A program made the position numbers and the translations under genes. From Candidatus Electrothrix aestuarii (GTDB taxonomy: Bacteria > Desulfobacterota > Desulfobulbia > Desulfobulbales > Desulfobulbaceae), in assembly GCA_032595685.2 (NCBI GenBank), contig CP159373.1, positions 579,001-643,000 of the forward strand: a DNA stretch of 64,000 nt, given 5' to 3'. The notes below the pieces were generated by a model that was given only the letters and a program-made list of their open reading frames with translations, was not told the DNA's origin and ran no database searches. Positions 1-8,346 of the stretch are shown piece by piece. Position 1 is the first letter of the stretch; each line of letters opens with the position of its first letter.

Positions 1-552
1 CTGCTGGTGATCATGCTCATCCTCTATCTCCAGTTCCGTTCTCTCGGCACCACCCTGATGGTCTTTTCCGCCATCCTGGTGGCCTGGTCCGGCGGCTTCC
101 TGATGATCTGGCTCTACGGGCAGGACTGGTTCCTGGATTTTTCCCTGTTCGGCACAGACATGCGCAGGCTCTTCCAGGTCCACGGCATCAATCTCTCCGT
201 GGCCATCTGGGTGGGCTTCCTGGCCCTGTTCGGCATCGCCACCGACGACGGCGTGCTCATGGCCACCTATCTGGACGAATCCAAGGCCCGCCTCAGGGAT
301 AGGGAGGGCAGAACCCGGCAGGAGGTCAGGGACATGGTCCTGCACGGGGCCCAGCGCCGCATCCGCCCGGCCCTGATGACCTCGGCCACCACCATTCTCG
401 CCCTGATCCCGGTGCTCACCTCGACCGGACGCGGCTCGGACATCATGGTGCCTATGGCCATTCCCTCCTTCGGCGGTATGGTCATCGCCATGCTGACTGT
501 TTTTGTGGTGCCTGTGTTGTATTGTTGGGTGGAGGAGAGGAAAGCGGGATGA
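1..552 (+). CDS. Heavy-metal efflux RND transporter (CusA/CzcA-like), C-terminal end
   Basis: This is the last ~183 residues of an inner-membrane RND pump; the reading frame is open from base 1, so the gene begins outside the window. Visible are hydrophobic transmembrane stretches, a GIATDDGVLMATYLDE segment and an RRIRPALMTSATTILALIP segment. Both are hallmark loops of the CusA/CzcA (HME-RND) branch, followed by the last helix ending VLYCWVEERKAG. Family members export Cu(I)/Ag(I) or divalent metals through a periplasmic adaptor and an outer-membrane channel, using the proton gradient. Those partners would lie upstream, out of view. The metal specificity cannot be read from this fragment. 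Confidence 0.88.
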   Translation: MLVIMLILYLQFRSLGTTLMVFSAILVAWSGGFLMIWLYGQDWFLDFSLFGTDMRRLFQVHGINLSVAIWVGFLALFGIATDDGVLMATYLDESKARLRDREGRTRQEVRDMVLHGAQRRIRPALMTSATTILALIPVLTSTGRGSDIMVPMAIPSFGGMVIAMLTVFVVPVLYCWVEERKAG

Positions 553-603
553 GCCTGGATTTACTTCTTTACCTGCACAGAATGATTGCTGTATACTGAG
601 ATC

Positions 604-1047
604 ATGATGAAAATATATCTTGATAACTGCTGCATTCAGCAACCGCTTGATGACAGGACGCAGCTGAGGATTGCGGTAGAGGGTGAAATTATCCTGAACA
701 TCCTCTCGCTGATTGAAGCAGGGCAGATCAGGCTGCTGTCATCTGAAATCTCGCTTTATGAGGCGGAGAAAATCAGCAATACTTTTCGCAGAGAATTCAC
801 ACTGAAGGTACTGAGCGAACGAAGCGGATTCACCCTGCTGAATGATGCGATTGAAGAGCGATCAAGGCTGTTCACCGGCTTCGGCATCAAACCGATTGAT
901 GCCCTGCATCTTGCATCGGCGGAAATGCTGAAAGCTGATTTCTTCTGCACCTGCGATGACAGGTTTCTGAAAAAGGCGAAGAAAATAGACGACCTCGGAG
1001 TCAGGGCTGTTTCAATCCTTGAACTGTTACAGGAGATGGAAAAATGA
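604..1047 (+). CDS. PIN-domain ribonuclease (toxin-like)
   Basis: The product is a 147-aa PIN-fold protein. An early acidic residue sits in the MKIYLDNCCIQ start motif (first catalytic Asp). Further acidic positions lie in SSEISLYE and in KPIDALHLASAE, and a late CDDRFLKKA motif carries the last Asp, the usual PIN acidic cluster. A longer frame from TTG 586 exists, but ATG 604 (or 607) matches the typical PIN N-terminus. It overlaps the next small gene by 4 bp (ATGA), so the two are translationally coupled. The pair looks like a type II toxin-antitoxin module with the toxin gene first. The target RNA is unknown. Confidence 0.8.
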   Translation: MMKIYLDNCCIQQPLDDRTQLRIAVEGEIILNILSLIEAGQIRLLSSEISLYEAEKISNTFRREFTLKVLSERSGFTLLNDAIEERSRLFTGFGIKPIDALHLASAEMLKADFFCTCDDRFLKKAKKIDDLGVRAVSILELLQEMEK

Positions 1048-1247
1048 GTGCTACAGCAACAACGTTGAATGATATAAATATCAAAGCTATTGCTCTGTTA
1101 AGCAGCAAGCTCGGAACAGCGGACACAATCCGCTTTCTCAATCAGTTCACGACCGGATTCGGCGACTACACGGAAGAAAGAAAAAAAGTGTTTGATAAGA
1201 TGAGCCTTGATGATATTATGAGTGAAATCAAGGATCGGAGAAAATGA
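1044..1247 (+). CDS. Small protein coupled to the PIN gene (putative antitoxin)
   Basis: This is a 67-aa acidic/basic helical protein with no recognised DNA-binding motif. Its ATG overlaps the stop of the PIN gene (ATGA), which is the main evidence for function. Small partners located directly downstream of a PIN gene are often its antitoxin, but the more common order is antitoxin first. The middle (LGTADTIRFLNQFTTGFGDY) and the basic tail (SEIKDRRK) look like a compact helical domain with a flexible end that could occupy the PIN active site. That role is inferred from context only. Confidence 0.6.
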   Translation: MSATATTLNDINIKAIALLSSKLGTADTIRFLNQFTTGFGDYTEERKKVFDKMSLDDIMSEIKDRRK

Positions 1248-1807
1248 ACCTGAAAATCCTCTTCGTTATGGCGATGCCTATGGCAAATCGCCGGATGGGG
1301 TGATCGAGATGTGTCATCGGACTGGTGGGATGGTTTGTGGGGAGAAAAAGGGGATGAATTGATTCCTGATCTGTTCTGGGACAGGATTTAACTTTGACGG
1401 TTTCGTAAAAAGTCCAATTTTGCCAAAAAACGCATTGTAACCCCTTGAGTTGTCGTTATCGGTTTGCGAATTTCCGACTTTTTACGAGATTATCAACTTT
1501 GCTCTGCCCCCTTTTATTTCAGGAGAAATACAAAGGTCGATTGATAGTATCGTCGAAAATCGTAAAAAGAGGGTAATAATCACAGGGGGGAGCGCAAAGC
1601 ATCCATCCGGCCTTGGTGTGCTCATCAATTTCAGTAAACGGCGGTTGTGGAATTCTCCACATGGATTGAGCGGGATGTGTCATAGGAGTGGAGGGGTGGC
1701 TTGTGGGAAGAAGATAAAAAAAGGGGCTGGTTTAAAATAAACGTAGTCTGTCTCCCAAATTTTTGTCCACAAAATTTCGCTAAAAAATATTAAACCGGAG
1801 ATTTTTC
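1248..1807. other. Gene-poor junction with small repeats
   Basis: No convincing gene lies here. Two diverged copies of a ~50-bp sequence occur at about 1309-1364 and 1672-1730; each includes GATGTGTCAT and a downstream TTGTGGG(G/A) stretch. They bracket an inverted-repeat element at 1392-1497. A perfect hairpin with a 6-bp stem (TGTGGA/TCCACA) lies at 1646-1661. An ORF of 96 codons at 1450-1740 runs through the inverted-repeat arm and both repeats, so it is more likely relic sequence than a gene. The last ~60 bases are AT-rich and must carry the promoter of the AT-rich operon. A GGAG at 1797-1800 is its ribosome-binding site. Confidence 0.6.
1392..1497. repeat. Inverted-repeat (MITE/REP-like) element
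   Basis: TCGTAAAAAGTC at 1403-1414 is repeated in reverse complement as GACTTTTTACGA at 1476-1487. The similarity extends weakly outward to TTGA/TCAA at the tips, with about 60 bases between the arms. The whole could fold into a long hairpin. It sits exactly at the boundary between GC-richer sequence and the AT-rich operon, which suits a mobile or recombinogenic repeat. No target-site duplication was identified, so mobility is inferred. Confidence 0.5.
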
Positions 1808-3619
1808 TTGCATTATTATCAACTTATGCCCAAACTTATGACTTGTAATTCTAATATTGAGATGTCTATTGGTATGTATACCAATCCAAAAACTCCCAAT
1901 AATTTTTCAGTTGAAGGAATTTATAGAAAAAGAAAAGACTTTGGAGCATTGATCTGGAATTGTGAGGATATCTTTTCTCATCCAAAATTCAAGTATTCAA
2001 CAAAAAGGGATTTTAGAGATGTTGTTTTGGAGTTTGATTTTGACATAGAAGGTGCAATGAAGCATCTTTTTCCCAAAGAAGAACCTAGGAACGACGATTA
2101 TTATCAAGGTCAAAGCATGACAATTACAACCACTGAAGGGGTTGATTTATTTTATAATATGTATGACTTCAAAACGAGTCCATATTCTGGAAGTGGTGTT
2201 CAAGGCTTAGAGGAGCATAGTAATCATTTCTTTCGCGGAAGTATTAGAATTGATTTTAATAAACTCTATAATAAAGATCCTCGCCTTGCAGTTGGTATTG
2301 AATCTATTAAATTTGGATTTGCATATAAGGGAACAATTCCCGAAGAAGACTTTTTCTTAGGTGAATCTTTGTGGTTTAGAATAAATTACTACAATTGGAA
2401 TGTATCAGGGAAATCTTCTTTGCCTGGAACTATCAATGCTGAAGATTGGCCACAGCATAAAGTTAATATATGTGATGACTATGATGATATGTATAATTTG
2501 ACTCCAGAAAGGATCATCGAACAAATTGCTGCTCTTGGTTTTAATGATTCGATTGATTATTATATAGGTGCTTCTCATTACTACGAAAAAAAAGTTATGA
2601 ATCAAGATGGGGATAAAGCCTTTGAGGTTGATCGCTCCCGTCCACTAAACTTTGTTTTTGAATCATGGTTTGAAAACTATTTAATCTGGGCAAAAAAATT
2701 TGGATTTAGGGAGGTTATTGCTTCGATTTCCATGGAAAACTTGGATACTCCTAAGGATTGGGCACAGAGATATCACGATGGCGGTGTAGCTCAAAGTGGC
2801 TGGCAACCCCCACCAACATTTATTACTTTTACGAATCCAGATGTTCTAGAGCATTACAAGAATGTCTTAGATGATATTGTTGTTCTACAGAAGAAAGCAG
2901 GGCTTGAGCTTTCATTACAACTTGGAGAACCCTGGTGGTGGCATAAGCAGGGTACAAATGGCATTCCTGCAAACCCAAGTCCACCTGCTTTTTATGATAA
3001 AGCCACAAAAGATAAACATTTAGCAAAGTTTGGGAGGCCACTTCCACTTTTTACAGAAAGTACAGCTAACATTGATAATTTAGACTCTGATTCCTTGGAG
3101 TCACTTCAATGGCTTGGAGATCAGATTGGTGGGTTTACGTTAGATTTAGTATCACATGCGAAACAAAAGTGGGGAAATGATGTTAAATTTGGTGTCTTGT
3201 TTTTTACTCCTAGTGTTTTGGATGATAGGCACGTAGGTAAGATGATGCAAATTGTTAACTTTCCTAAAAAACACTGGTCTTATCAAAATAGCTTAGAATA
3301 TGCTCTCGATTTTTTCCAAGTGGAGGACTATGACTACTTAATTCAAATGGCTGAATTTGAGGACTCAGACCCAGAAAAATTTGAATGGTTTAAGCAACAG
3401 CATGATAAAATGTATGATTTTACCTCTACTGTGTTAGGTTACCCTAATGAAAAAGTTCACTATTTTTCAGGATTTGTACTTTCTCCAGAGAAACAAAATA
3501 TTTGGAAATATATTGATCAAGCAGCAGTCGATTCGCTTGGAAATGGTCTGAAAACTTATGTTTGGGCTGCTACTCAAGTGTTTAGGGATGGTTGGACTCC
3601 AATTCAAGAAATGTATTAA
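1808..3619 (+). CDS. Unknown protein, TIM-barrel-like, phage-tail-associated flavour
   Basis: This 603-aa protein has no confidently recognised family. The start is TTG 1808 with GGAG 7 bases upstream; ATG 1826 is the alternative. The first ~220 residues are beta-rich. The second part reads as alternating strands and helices, with IDYYIGASHYY near 258, GWQPPPTFITF near 340 and LSLQLGEPWWWH near 380. From memory, GW-PP-T and a GEPWWW segment with a nearby FYD recur in large phage tail or host-recognition proteins of glycosidase-like TIM-barrel form, and the Glu could be catalytic. No signal peptide is seen. Very AT-rich codon use sets it apart from the flanking genes. It is the first gene of a tight operon with the next three. 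Function is not assigned. Confidence 0.55.
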   Translation: MHYYQLMPKLMTCNSNIEMSIGMYTNPKTPNNFSVEGIYRKRKDFGALIWNCEDIFSHPKFKYSTKRDFRDVVLEFDFDIEGAMKHLFPKEEPRNDDYYQGQSMTITTTEGVDLFYNMYDFKTSPYSGSGVQGLEEHSNHFFRGSIRIDFNKLYNKDPRLAVGIESIKFGFAYKGTIPEEDFFLGESLWFRINYYNWNVSGKSSLPGTINAEDWPQHKVNICDDYDDMYNLTPERIIEQIAALGFNDSIDYYIGASHYYEKKVMNQDGDKAFEVDRSRPLNFVFESWFENYLIWAKKFGFREVIASISMENLDTPKDWAQRYHDGGVAQSGWQPPPTFITFTNPDVLEHYKNVLDDIVVLQKKAGLELSLQLGEPWWWHKQGTNGIPANPSPPAFYDKATKDKHLAKFGRPLPLFTESTANIDNLDSDSLESLQWLGDQIGGFTLDLVSHAKQKWGNDVKFGVLFFTPSVLDDRHVGKMMQIVNFPKKHWSYQNSLEYALDFFQVEDYDYLIQMAEFEDSDPEKFEWFKQQHDKMYDFTSTVLGYPNEKVHYFSGFVLSPEKQNIWKYIDQAAVDSLGNGLKTYVWAATQVFRDGWTPIQEMY

Positions 3620-3630
3620 TAGGAATAATT

Positions 3631-6429
3631 ATGGCAAATGAATTTTTACAAATTCAACTTCCTGAAGATGAAGAAGAGTCAATTTATGAAATCTCTTACA
3701 GCAATGTGGAAAAGCTTGTAGGTAGTTTTGAGGGTATTAAAGAAATCTCTGAAAGTAATATTTTTAACTCTAAGGTCAATGAAGATATTTGGAGTTTGTA
3801 TAACCTCCGTTCTGATGATTTAACAGATTTTTTCGTTAAACTTGGAGAATTCTTAGACGATATAGTATCGATTATTTCTAAAAAATGGTCATTTTTAGAA
3901 TTGGCTATTAATGATATTTCGAGGATGTCTGTTCTTTTAAAGAGTAAGGATGTTACAAACCTTCATAAAATATTATTGGTTTATAGTTATCTTACGGAAT
4001 TACTTCATCTCTTTGAAAATTTTTATCAAGATCCTATCAAAGCACTGAAGAGTTACTTTATCGACTTAACTGGTAAATATGTTACCACACCATTAAAAAT
4101 CGGGGGAGTAAGTTTTAAGATCACAGAGTATCCCGATGTATCGTCTCCGATTATAGGGCCAGAGGCATCATACTCGATTCAGATTGATTTTGGTGGCTAC
4201 AATATAGAATTTAGCGAGTTGTATTTTTTACTTATAAATAATATCCCTACCCCCAAATTTGATAGGATTGAAGTAAAAGAAGTAGGGTTGAGTAATACCT
4301 TGCTTTCCCCATTAAATAAGCTTTTTAGCGGTGTAACAGGTGATGGTTTTGATCTCCAATTGAAATCTGTTTTTTACCGAGATGAAGAAATATGGCTCAG
4401 TATTGATGTGGGCGTGAAGCTACTTGATTATTTTCCAAAACTCATTGCCAATGATATTGAAATTGGTAGTAGCAGTGGCCCAAAGTTTGATGGGGAATTA
4501 GGTTTAACAGATCGAAATCAAATTCTTGCATTAGGAACTACCCCATTTGCATTTCATGGTTATGAAATCACAGTGGACATTTCAGAGCAAATCATTAGTG
4601 TTGAAACTCTGGTCTCCTTTTTAGCAGCAAATTCTTGGAGAACAATAAGATTAGAAGTAAGAATAGATGCTAAGTTTGCTTCTCTAGTTATTGAAATGAA
4701 TGGTAAGTTGATTCTTTTAGATACAATTGGTTTTGCTGATATTGAGGCATATATTGATGTGAAATCTATTGAGTTATATGGGAAGTTGACCATTCCTCCT
4801 GAAGATGGTTCAAACCCACTTTTAGAAAAAATTCTCAAATGTAACGGAAGCTTTTTTCTTAGTAGTGATGGTTACTTTTCTGATGTTGATATGAGTATTC
4901 TTGGTTTGATAGAAAAAAAAGCCACACTAAAAATTGGAAGGAATGGTGAATCTAATTTTTATAGTGTGGAGTCCTTTGATTTTTTGTCTGTTTTTTCTTC
5001 AAAGCTAATATTTAATTTATCTTCATCTCCTGGGTTTAAATCAGCTTCAGGCAGTATTGCTGGGCATATTGAAATGAACTTAATTCAAATAGCGGGGAAA
5101 GAAATCTTAAAAGGATCTTTGGAAGTCGCTATTGATATCGATTTGCCTTCATTGAGTAGAACTCCAGCAATTAAGGTAAAAGCTTCTTCATCTGTTCTTC
5201 CGGCAAGTATTTCTTTTAGTATTCCAAGTTTAGATGAAGATGAAATTGTTAGAGCAATTAAAAATAAGCTTGAAAGCATGTTCTCTGATACTCATCAAAA
5301 TATATTAAACTTAGTGATTGCACTTGATACAGGATTTAGAGAGGAAGTAAAGGAAGCTGAAAATAAATTTAAGAAGTTTATATATGAAGAGGCTGAAAAA
5401 GCTGGGCTTGATCAAATTAGTACGGGCGATTCAAATATAGACAATTTTTTAGGAGATGTTTCAAGGGAAGGTAAAAATGCAGCTCAAGCTTTAGAGGACT
5501 TGGAGAATCGAATAGCTGGGGCTTTAAGTGGGATAGGGAATGCAGTTCAAGATGTTTGGGATACTGTTTTTGGAGGAGGAATATTCGGGCTTAGACCTAC
5601 TTCCAATGAGGAAGTCAGACTATTATCTGAGGAAGAATGGAACTTTAGACCATTTGTAGATCCCTTTATAAAAAAAATCGAGCAAGCTAAATTACATTTT
5701 AAGAATGTTAAAAGAAAGAATTTGTCTGACATTGAGTTGGAAGATATAGAGATTAGATTTTTATATGGAACAGCAGGTTTTCTACCAAGCGTTGGGTTGG
5801 AAGCCGGTGAAATTAGATTTTTAACTGAAGTTAAATCGATACGTTATGTAGGTGGATCTGTTCAAAAGGTGGAAACAAATTTATTTCCTATGAGCTTTAG
5901 GGTAATCAAAGTAACTGGCCAAGATTTCTATGCTTACAGATATGAAGAATCATCTCGATTTTCTGAGTTTAATTTGAATATTAATGGTTTGTTGAATAAC
6001 TTCTTTTTTGAGATGTTATCTGAGCAGAGTAATAAGATAAGAGGTGAGTTTGCTGTAAAGCGATGGGATAGAATTTATTTTGAAAATACCACTGATTTTG
6101 AAGTAAAGGTTAAAGTTACTGCTGTTGGAGTCAAGGTCCCAGATATAAATGAAGAGTCAGAAACTTTAGAGAGAACTTTTGAAAAAAGGATCAAATCATA
6201 TACACATGTTATTCCCCCAAAAAGTAGATGGGCCACTCCCGAGGATCATATGATTATCAAAGGTGCCTTTTTACTTTCTAAGCTTGATGACCCAAATTTT
6301 GTCGATTCAAATTATGAGAGAAAAGATTGGTGGGTGAAACATGCCAAGAAAGAATTTGGTTTCCAGAGAATGGGATCAAATGATAGTAAGGTGTATCAAA
6401 TAAAAAGTGAAAATTTTAGGAGAAGGTAA
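3631..6429 (+). CDS. Large unknown beta-rich protein of the AT-rich operon
   Basis: This is a 932-aa protein with no recognised domain. ATG 3631 follows the previous stop by 11 bases with a weak AGGA site; a frame opening at 3592 is upstream read-through. The first ~140 residues are helical and acidic. Residues ~150-530 are a long run of short amphipathic strands with Gly/Ser turns, suggesting repeated beta sheet. Residues ~545-660 are helical and charged with a small Gly-rich patch (VFGGGIFG). The C-terminal third is again mixed beta and basic at the very end. There is no signal peptide or clear membrane helix. Its stop overlaps the next start (TAATG), so it is co-translated with the nuclease-like gene. 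It could be a scaffold, shell or carrier; that is a guess. Confidence 0.55.
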   Translation: MANEFLQIQLPEDEEESIYEISYSNVEKLVGSFEGIKEISESNIFNSKVNEDIWSLYNLRSDDLTDFFVKLGEFLDDIVSIISKKWSFLELAINDISRMSVLLKSKDVTNLHKILLVYSYLTELLHLFENFYQDPIKALKSYFIDLTGKYVTTPLKIGGVSFKITEYPDVSSPIIGPEASYSIQIDFGGYNIEFSELYFLLINNIPTPKFDRIEVKEVGLSNTLLSPLNKLFSGVTGDGFDLQLKSVFYRDEEIWLSIDVGVKLLDYFPKLIANDIEIGSSSGPKFDGELGLTDRNQILALGTTPFAFHGYEITVDISEQIISVETLVSFLAANSWRTIRLEVRIDAKFASLVIEMNGKLILLDTIGFADIEAYIDVKSIELYGKLTIPPEDGSNPLLEKILKCNGSFFLSSDGYFSDVDMSILGLIEKKATLKIGRNGESNFYSVESFDFLSVFSSKLIFNLSSSPGFKSASGSIAGHIEMNLIQIAGKEILKGSLEVAIDIDLPSLSRTPAIKVKASSSVLPASISFSIPSLDEDEIVRAIKNKLESMFSDTHQNILNLVIALDTGFREEVKEAENKFKKFIYEEAEKAGLDQISTGDSNIDNFLGDVSREGKNAAQALEDLENRIAGALSGIGNAVQDVWDTVFGGGIFGLRPTSNEEVRLLSEEEWNFRPFVDPFIKKIEQAKLHFKNVKRKNLSDIELEDIEIRFLYGTAGFLPSVGLEAGEIRFLTEVKSIRYVGGSVQKVETNLFPMSFRVIKVTGQDFYAYRYEESSRFSEFNLNINGLLNNFFFEMLSEQSNKIRGEFAVKRWDRIYFENTTDFEVKVKVTAVGVKVPDINEESETLERTFEKRIKSYTHVIPPKSRWATPEDHMIIKGAFLLSKLDDPNFVDSNYERKDWWVKHAKKEFGFQRMGSNDSKVYQIKSENFRRR

Positions 6430-8216
6430 TGTCAGATTTTAAAAATATTCCATTGCCTCTTTTTATGTGTAAGAAGGTGCTACACGAAATTTCTATAAGC
6501 TCTGGCTTAGATGCATTTTTAAGAGATACTAAAATTAAGAGCTATCGAAGCTTTCAGGATCTTGTTTCTTTTTACAAAGAAAATGAAGAGCGATTAGGGG
6601 AAGTTTCTAATAAGTTTGGTAAAGAGTTAGTGAAATCACAAGCCTTTCCTGCTATTAAATTTTATTTAAAAAAAGAATTTCCTGATTTGTTTTTAATCGA
6701 TGAGATCGAAGAGGTTAGGGATCTCAATGAGAACTTTTACTCTGAGCGTGGGAAGTATTTTGAGCCTAAACGTCAAATTCCTTTACTAGGTCTTTCTAAT
6801 ACCGAAAAATATTTTCCATTAATTTCATTTGACACCTATCTTGAAGAATTTATCTCTCAATTTATTAAGGATGAACTTAGTAAACAAGGGGTAGAGTCTA
6901 ATCATCCGCAGTTTGAGAAGATTCAAGAGAATGCAGAAAAAGGAGGTATTGAGCTTTATAAAACGAAACATACGTTTTTAAATCTCATTTGGAATTTCCC
7001 AGTAATGAGCTTTGTGGGAAGAAATGAATCATTTGATACGGCATATGAACAGATTCATGAAAAAAGCCTTCAGTTAACAAATAATGTCGGGCTTTTTGGA
7101 TATTGGTTACCATTTGATAATTTCGAGAAAAGATTATTTGCTGGTTTTGAAAAGACAAGCACAATTTTGGCAACTCAAAATCTCAGATTAGAATTTTTAG
7201 GTGGAACTTCTAAAGAAGACACTGATTTTAATCTGACTGACCAGCAGCAAGTTGCTGACACTTTAGCTGATATTCAAAACAAAGAAGATATAAAAAAAGC
7301 AGCATATATTTCCTTAGGCTTGATGGATATGGCTTCAGAGCTATATACAGATGGTGAGGTAGAATTAGCTACTAAGATTCTGGAAATTGCTGAAGAACTA
7401 CTACCACATATTATTGATTTTTTACTCCATGATGGTCCTTTTTCAGGATATGTTGGGTTATTTGAATACGTTGCTGGATATACGCTTCCTGATAGAGAGG
7501 AGCTTAAAGAACCAGAAAGAACCTTTACTCTAATTGGTGCTCTGCTTGAGTTTATGCCTATCGGTTTTATTCTCTCCAAGTTACTTGTGGTTTTTAAGAA
7601 AACAAAATTTGGAGGGGCTTTAGCAAACATATTACATGGGGTTTTAGATCATTATCTCAGTGCGTTAGGCCCTGTGCTCAAAAGTCTTGGTGAAAAGTGG
7701 TGGAAATCTTACCCTGCTATTGACAAGAGGCTTCTTAAGTATCGAAAAGAAGGATTTAAGTGGGCTAGAAAAGCTAAGAAAAAATTAAATGGCGCTTTTG
7801 CAGACATACCTAAAATAGATGGCTTACCAGATCCTAATCATGAAAAATACAAGGATGCTCTTGAGGAAGCTACAGGACTTTTAAAAGAAATTAACTTAGC
7901 GGAATACTACCATAAAAAGGGTGCTAAGAATATTGAGTTTAATAAAAAATTAAATGATCTAGGGCAAGAGTATAATACAGAGATTGACTTAACTTTTGAG
8001 AAAGATGGTAAAATCATATGGGTAGAAAGTAAATCAAAAGGTTCTCCTCCTGAAGTAGAGCAGTCTGTATCCCAATCTGTTCATATGGAAGCAAAAGGAG
8101 GAGATATTCTTCGAATCGAAACCGATGAAGGAGTAGATCCAAGCTTGATTGAGGAAATACGACTTGCTGTTTTTGAAAAAAATCCTAATATTCAAGTAGA
8201 ATTTAAAGTAAATTAG
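6429..8216 (+). CDS. Unknown protein with C-terminal PD-(D/E)xK nuclease-like domain
   Basis: This 595-aa protein overlaps the previous stop by one base (TAATG). Residues 1-360 are helical and unrecognised. Residues ~362-405 hold a hydrophobic patch (LIGALLEFMPIGFILSKLL). The last ~100 residues carry a restriction-endonuclease-like core: D520 in NTEIDLTF, then E533-x-K535 in IIWVESKSKG, the D...ExK arrangement of PD-(D/E)xK enzymes, followed by a helix rich in Gln/Ser. A nuclease at the extreme C-terminus after a long non-enzymatic region is the architecture of polymorphic toxins and other delivered effectors. No immunity gene is obvious; the two small ORFs downstream are candidates. AT-rich like its neighbours. 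Confidence 0.6.
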   Translation: MSDFKNIPLPLFMCKKVLHEISISSGLDAFLRDTKIKSYRSFQDLVSFYKENEERLGEVSNKFGKELVKSQAFPAIKFYLKKEFPDLFLIDEIEEVRDLNENFYSERGKYFEPKRQIPLLGLSNTEKYFPLISFDTYLEEFISQFIKDELSKQGVESNHPQFEKIQENAEKGGIELYKTKHTFLNLIWNFPVMSFVGRNESFDTAYEQIHEKSLQLTNNVGLFGYWLPFDNFEKRLFAGFEKTSTILATQNLRLEFLGGTSKEDTDFNLTDQQQVADTLADIQNKEDIKKAAYISLGLMDMASELYTDGEVELATKILEIAEELLPHIIDFLLHDGPFSGYVGLFEYVAGYTLPDREELKEPERTFTLIGALLEFMPIGFILSKLLVVFKKTKFGGALANILHGVLDHYLSALGPVLKSLGEKWWKSYPAIDKRLLKYRKEGFKWARKAKKKLNGAFADIPKIDGLPDPNHEKYKDALEEATGLLKEINLAEYYHKKGAKNIEFNKKLNDLGQEYNTEIDLTFEKDGKIIWVESKSKGSPPEVEQSVSQSVHMEAKGGDILRIETDEGVDPSLIEEIRLAVFEKNPNIQVEFKVN

Positions 8217-8227
8217 AAAGGTTATTA

Positions 8228-8308
8228 ATGGGAAATTTACATTTTAAATCATATTTTTGGGACTGTCCTTATAAAGACAAGATCAAGCTTGCAATACCAT
8301 TGAAGTGA
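8228..8308 (+). CDS. Tiny ORF (26 codons) in the AT-rich operon
   Basis: ATG 8228 lies 11 bases after the nuclease-like gene and is preceded by a GAAAGG ribosome-binding-like stretch. It encodes MGNLHFKSYFWDCPYKDKIK and six further residues. The short spacing and RBS support translation. It may equally be the amino end of a longer gene cut by deletion, because the sequence up to 8346 stays AT-rich without another frame. Function unknown. Confidence 0.35.
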   Translation: MGNLHFKSYFWDCPYKDKIKLAIPLK

Positions 8309-8346
8309 TTGAAAAAACAAATAATACCAAAAAAAAGGACCAAATA

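Noticed and set aside
1450-1740. 96-codon plus-strand ORF
   Set aside because: It crosses the inverted-repeat arm and the diverged direct repeats and has no ribosome-binding site or family features, so it is relic sequence.
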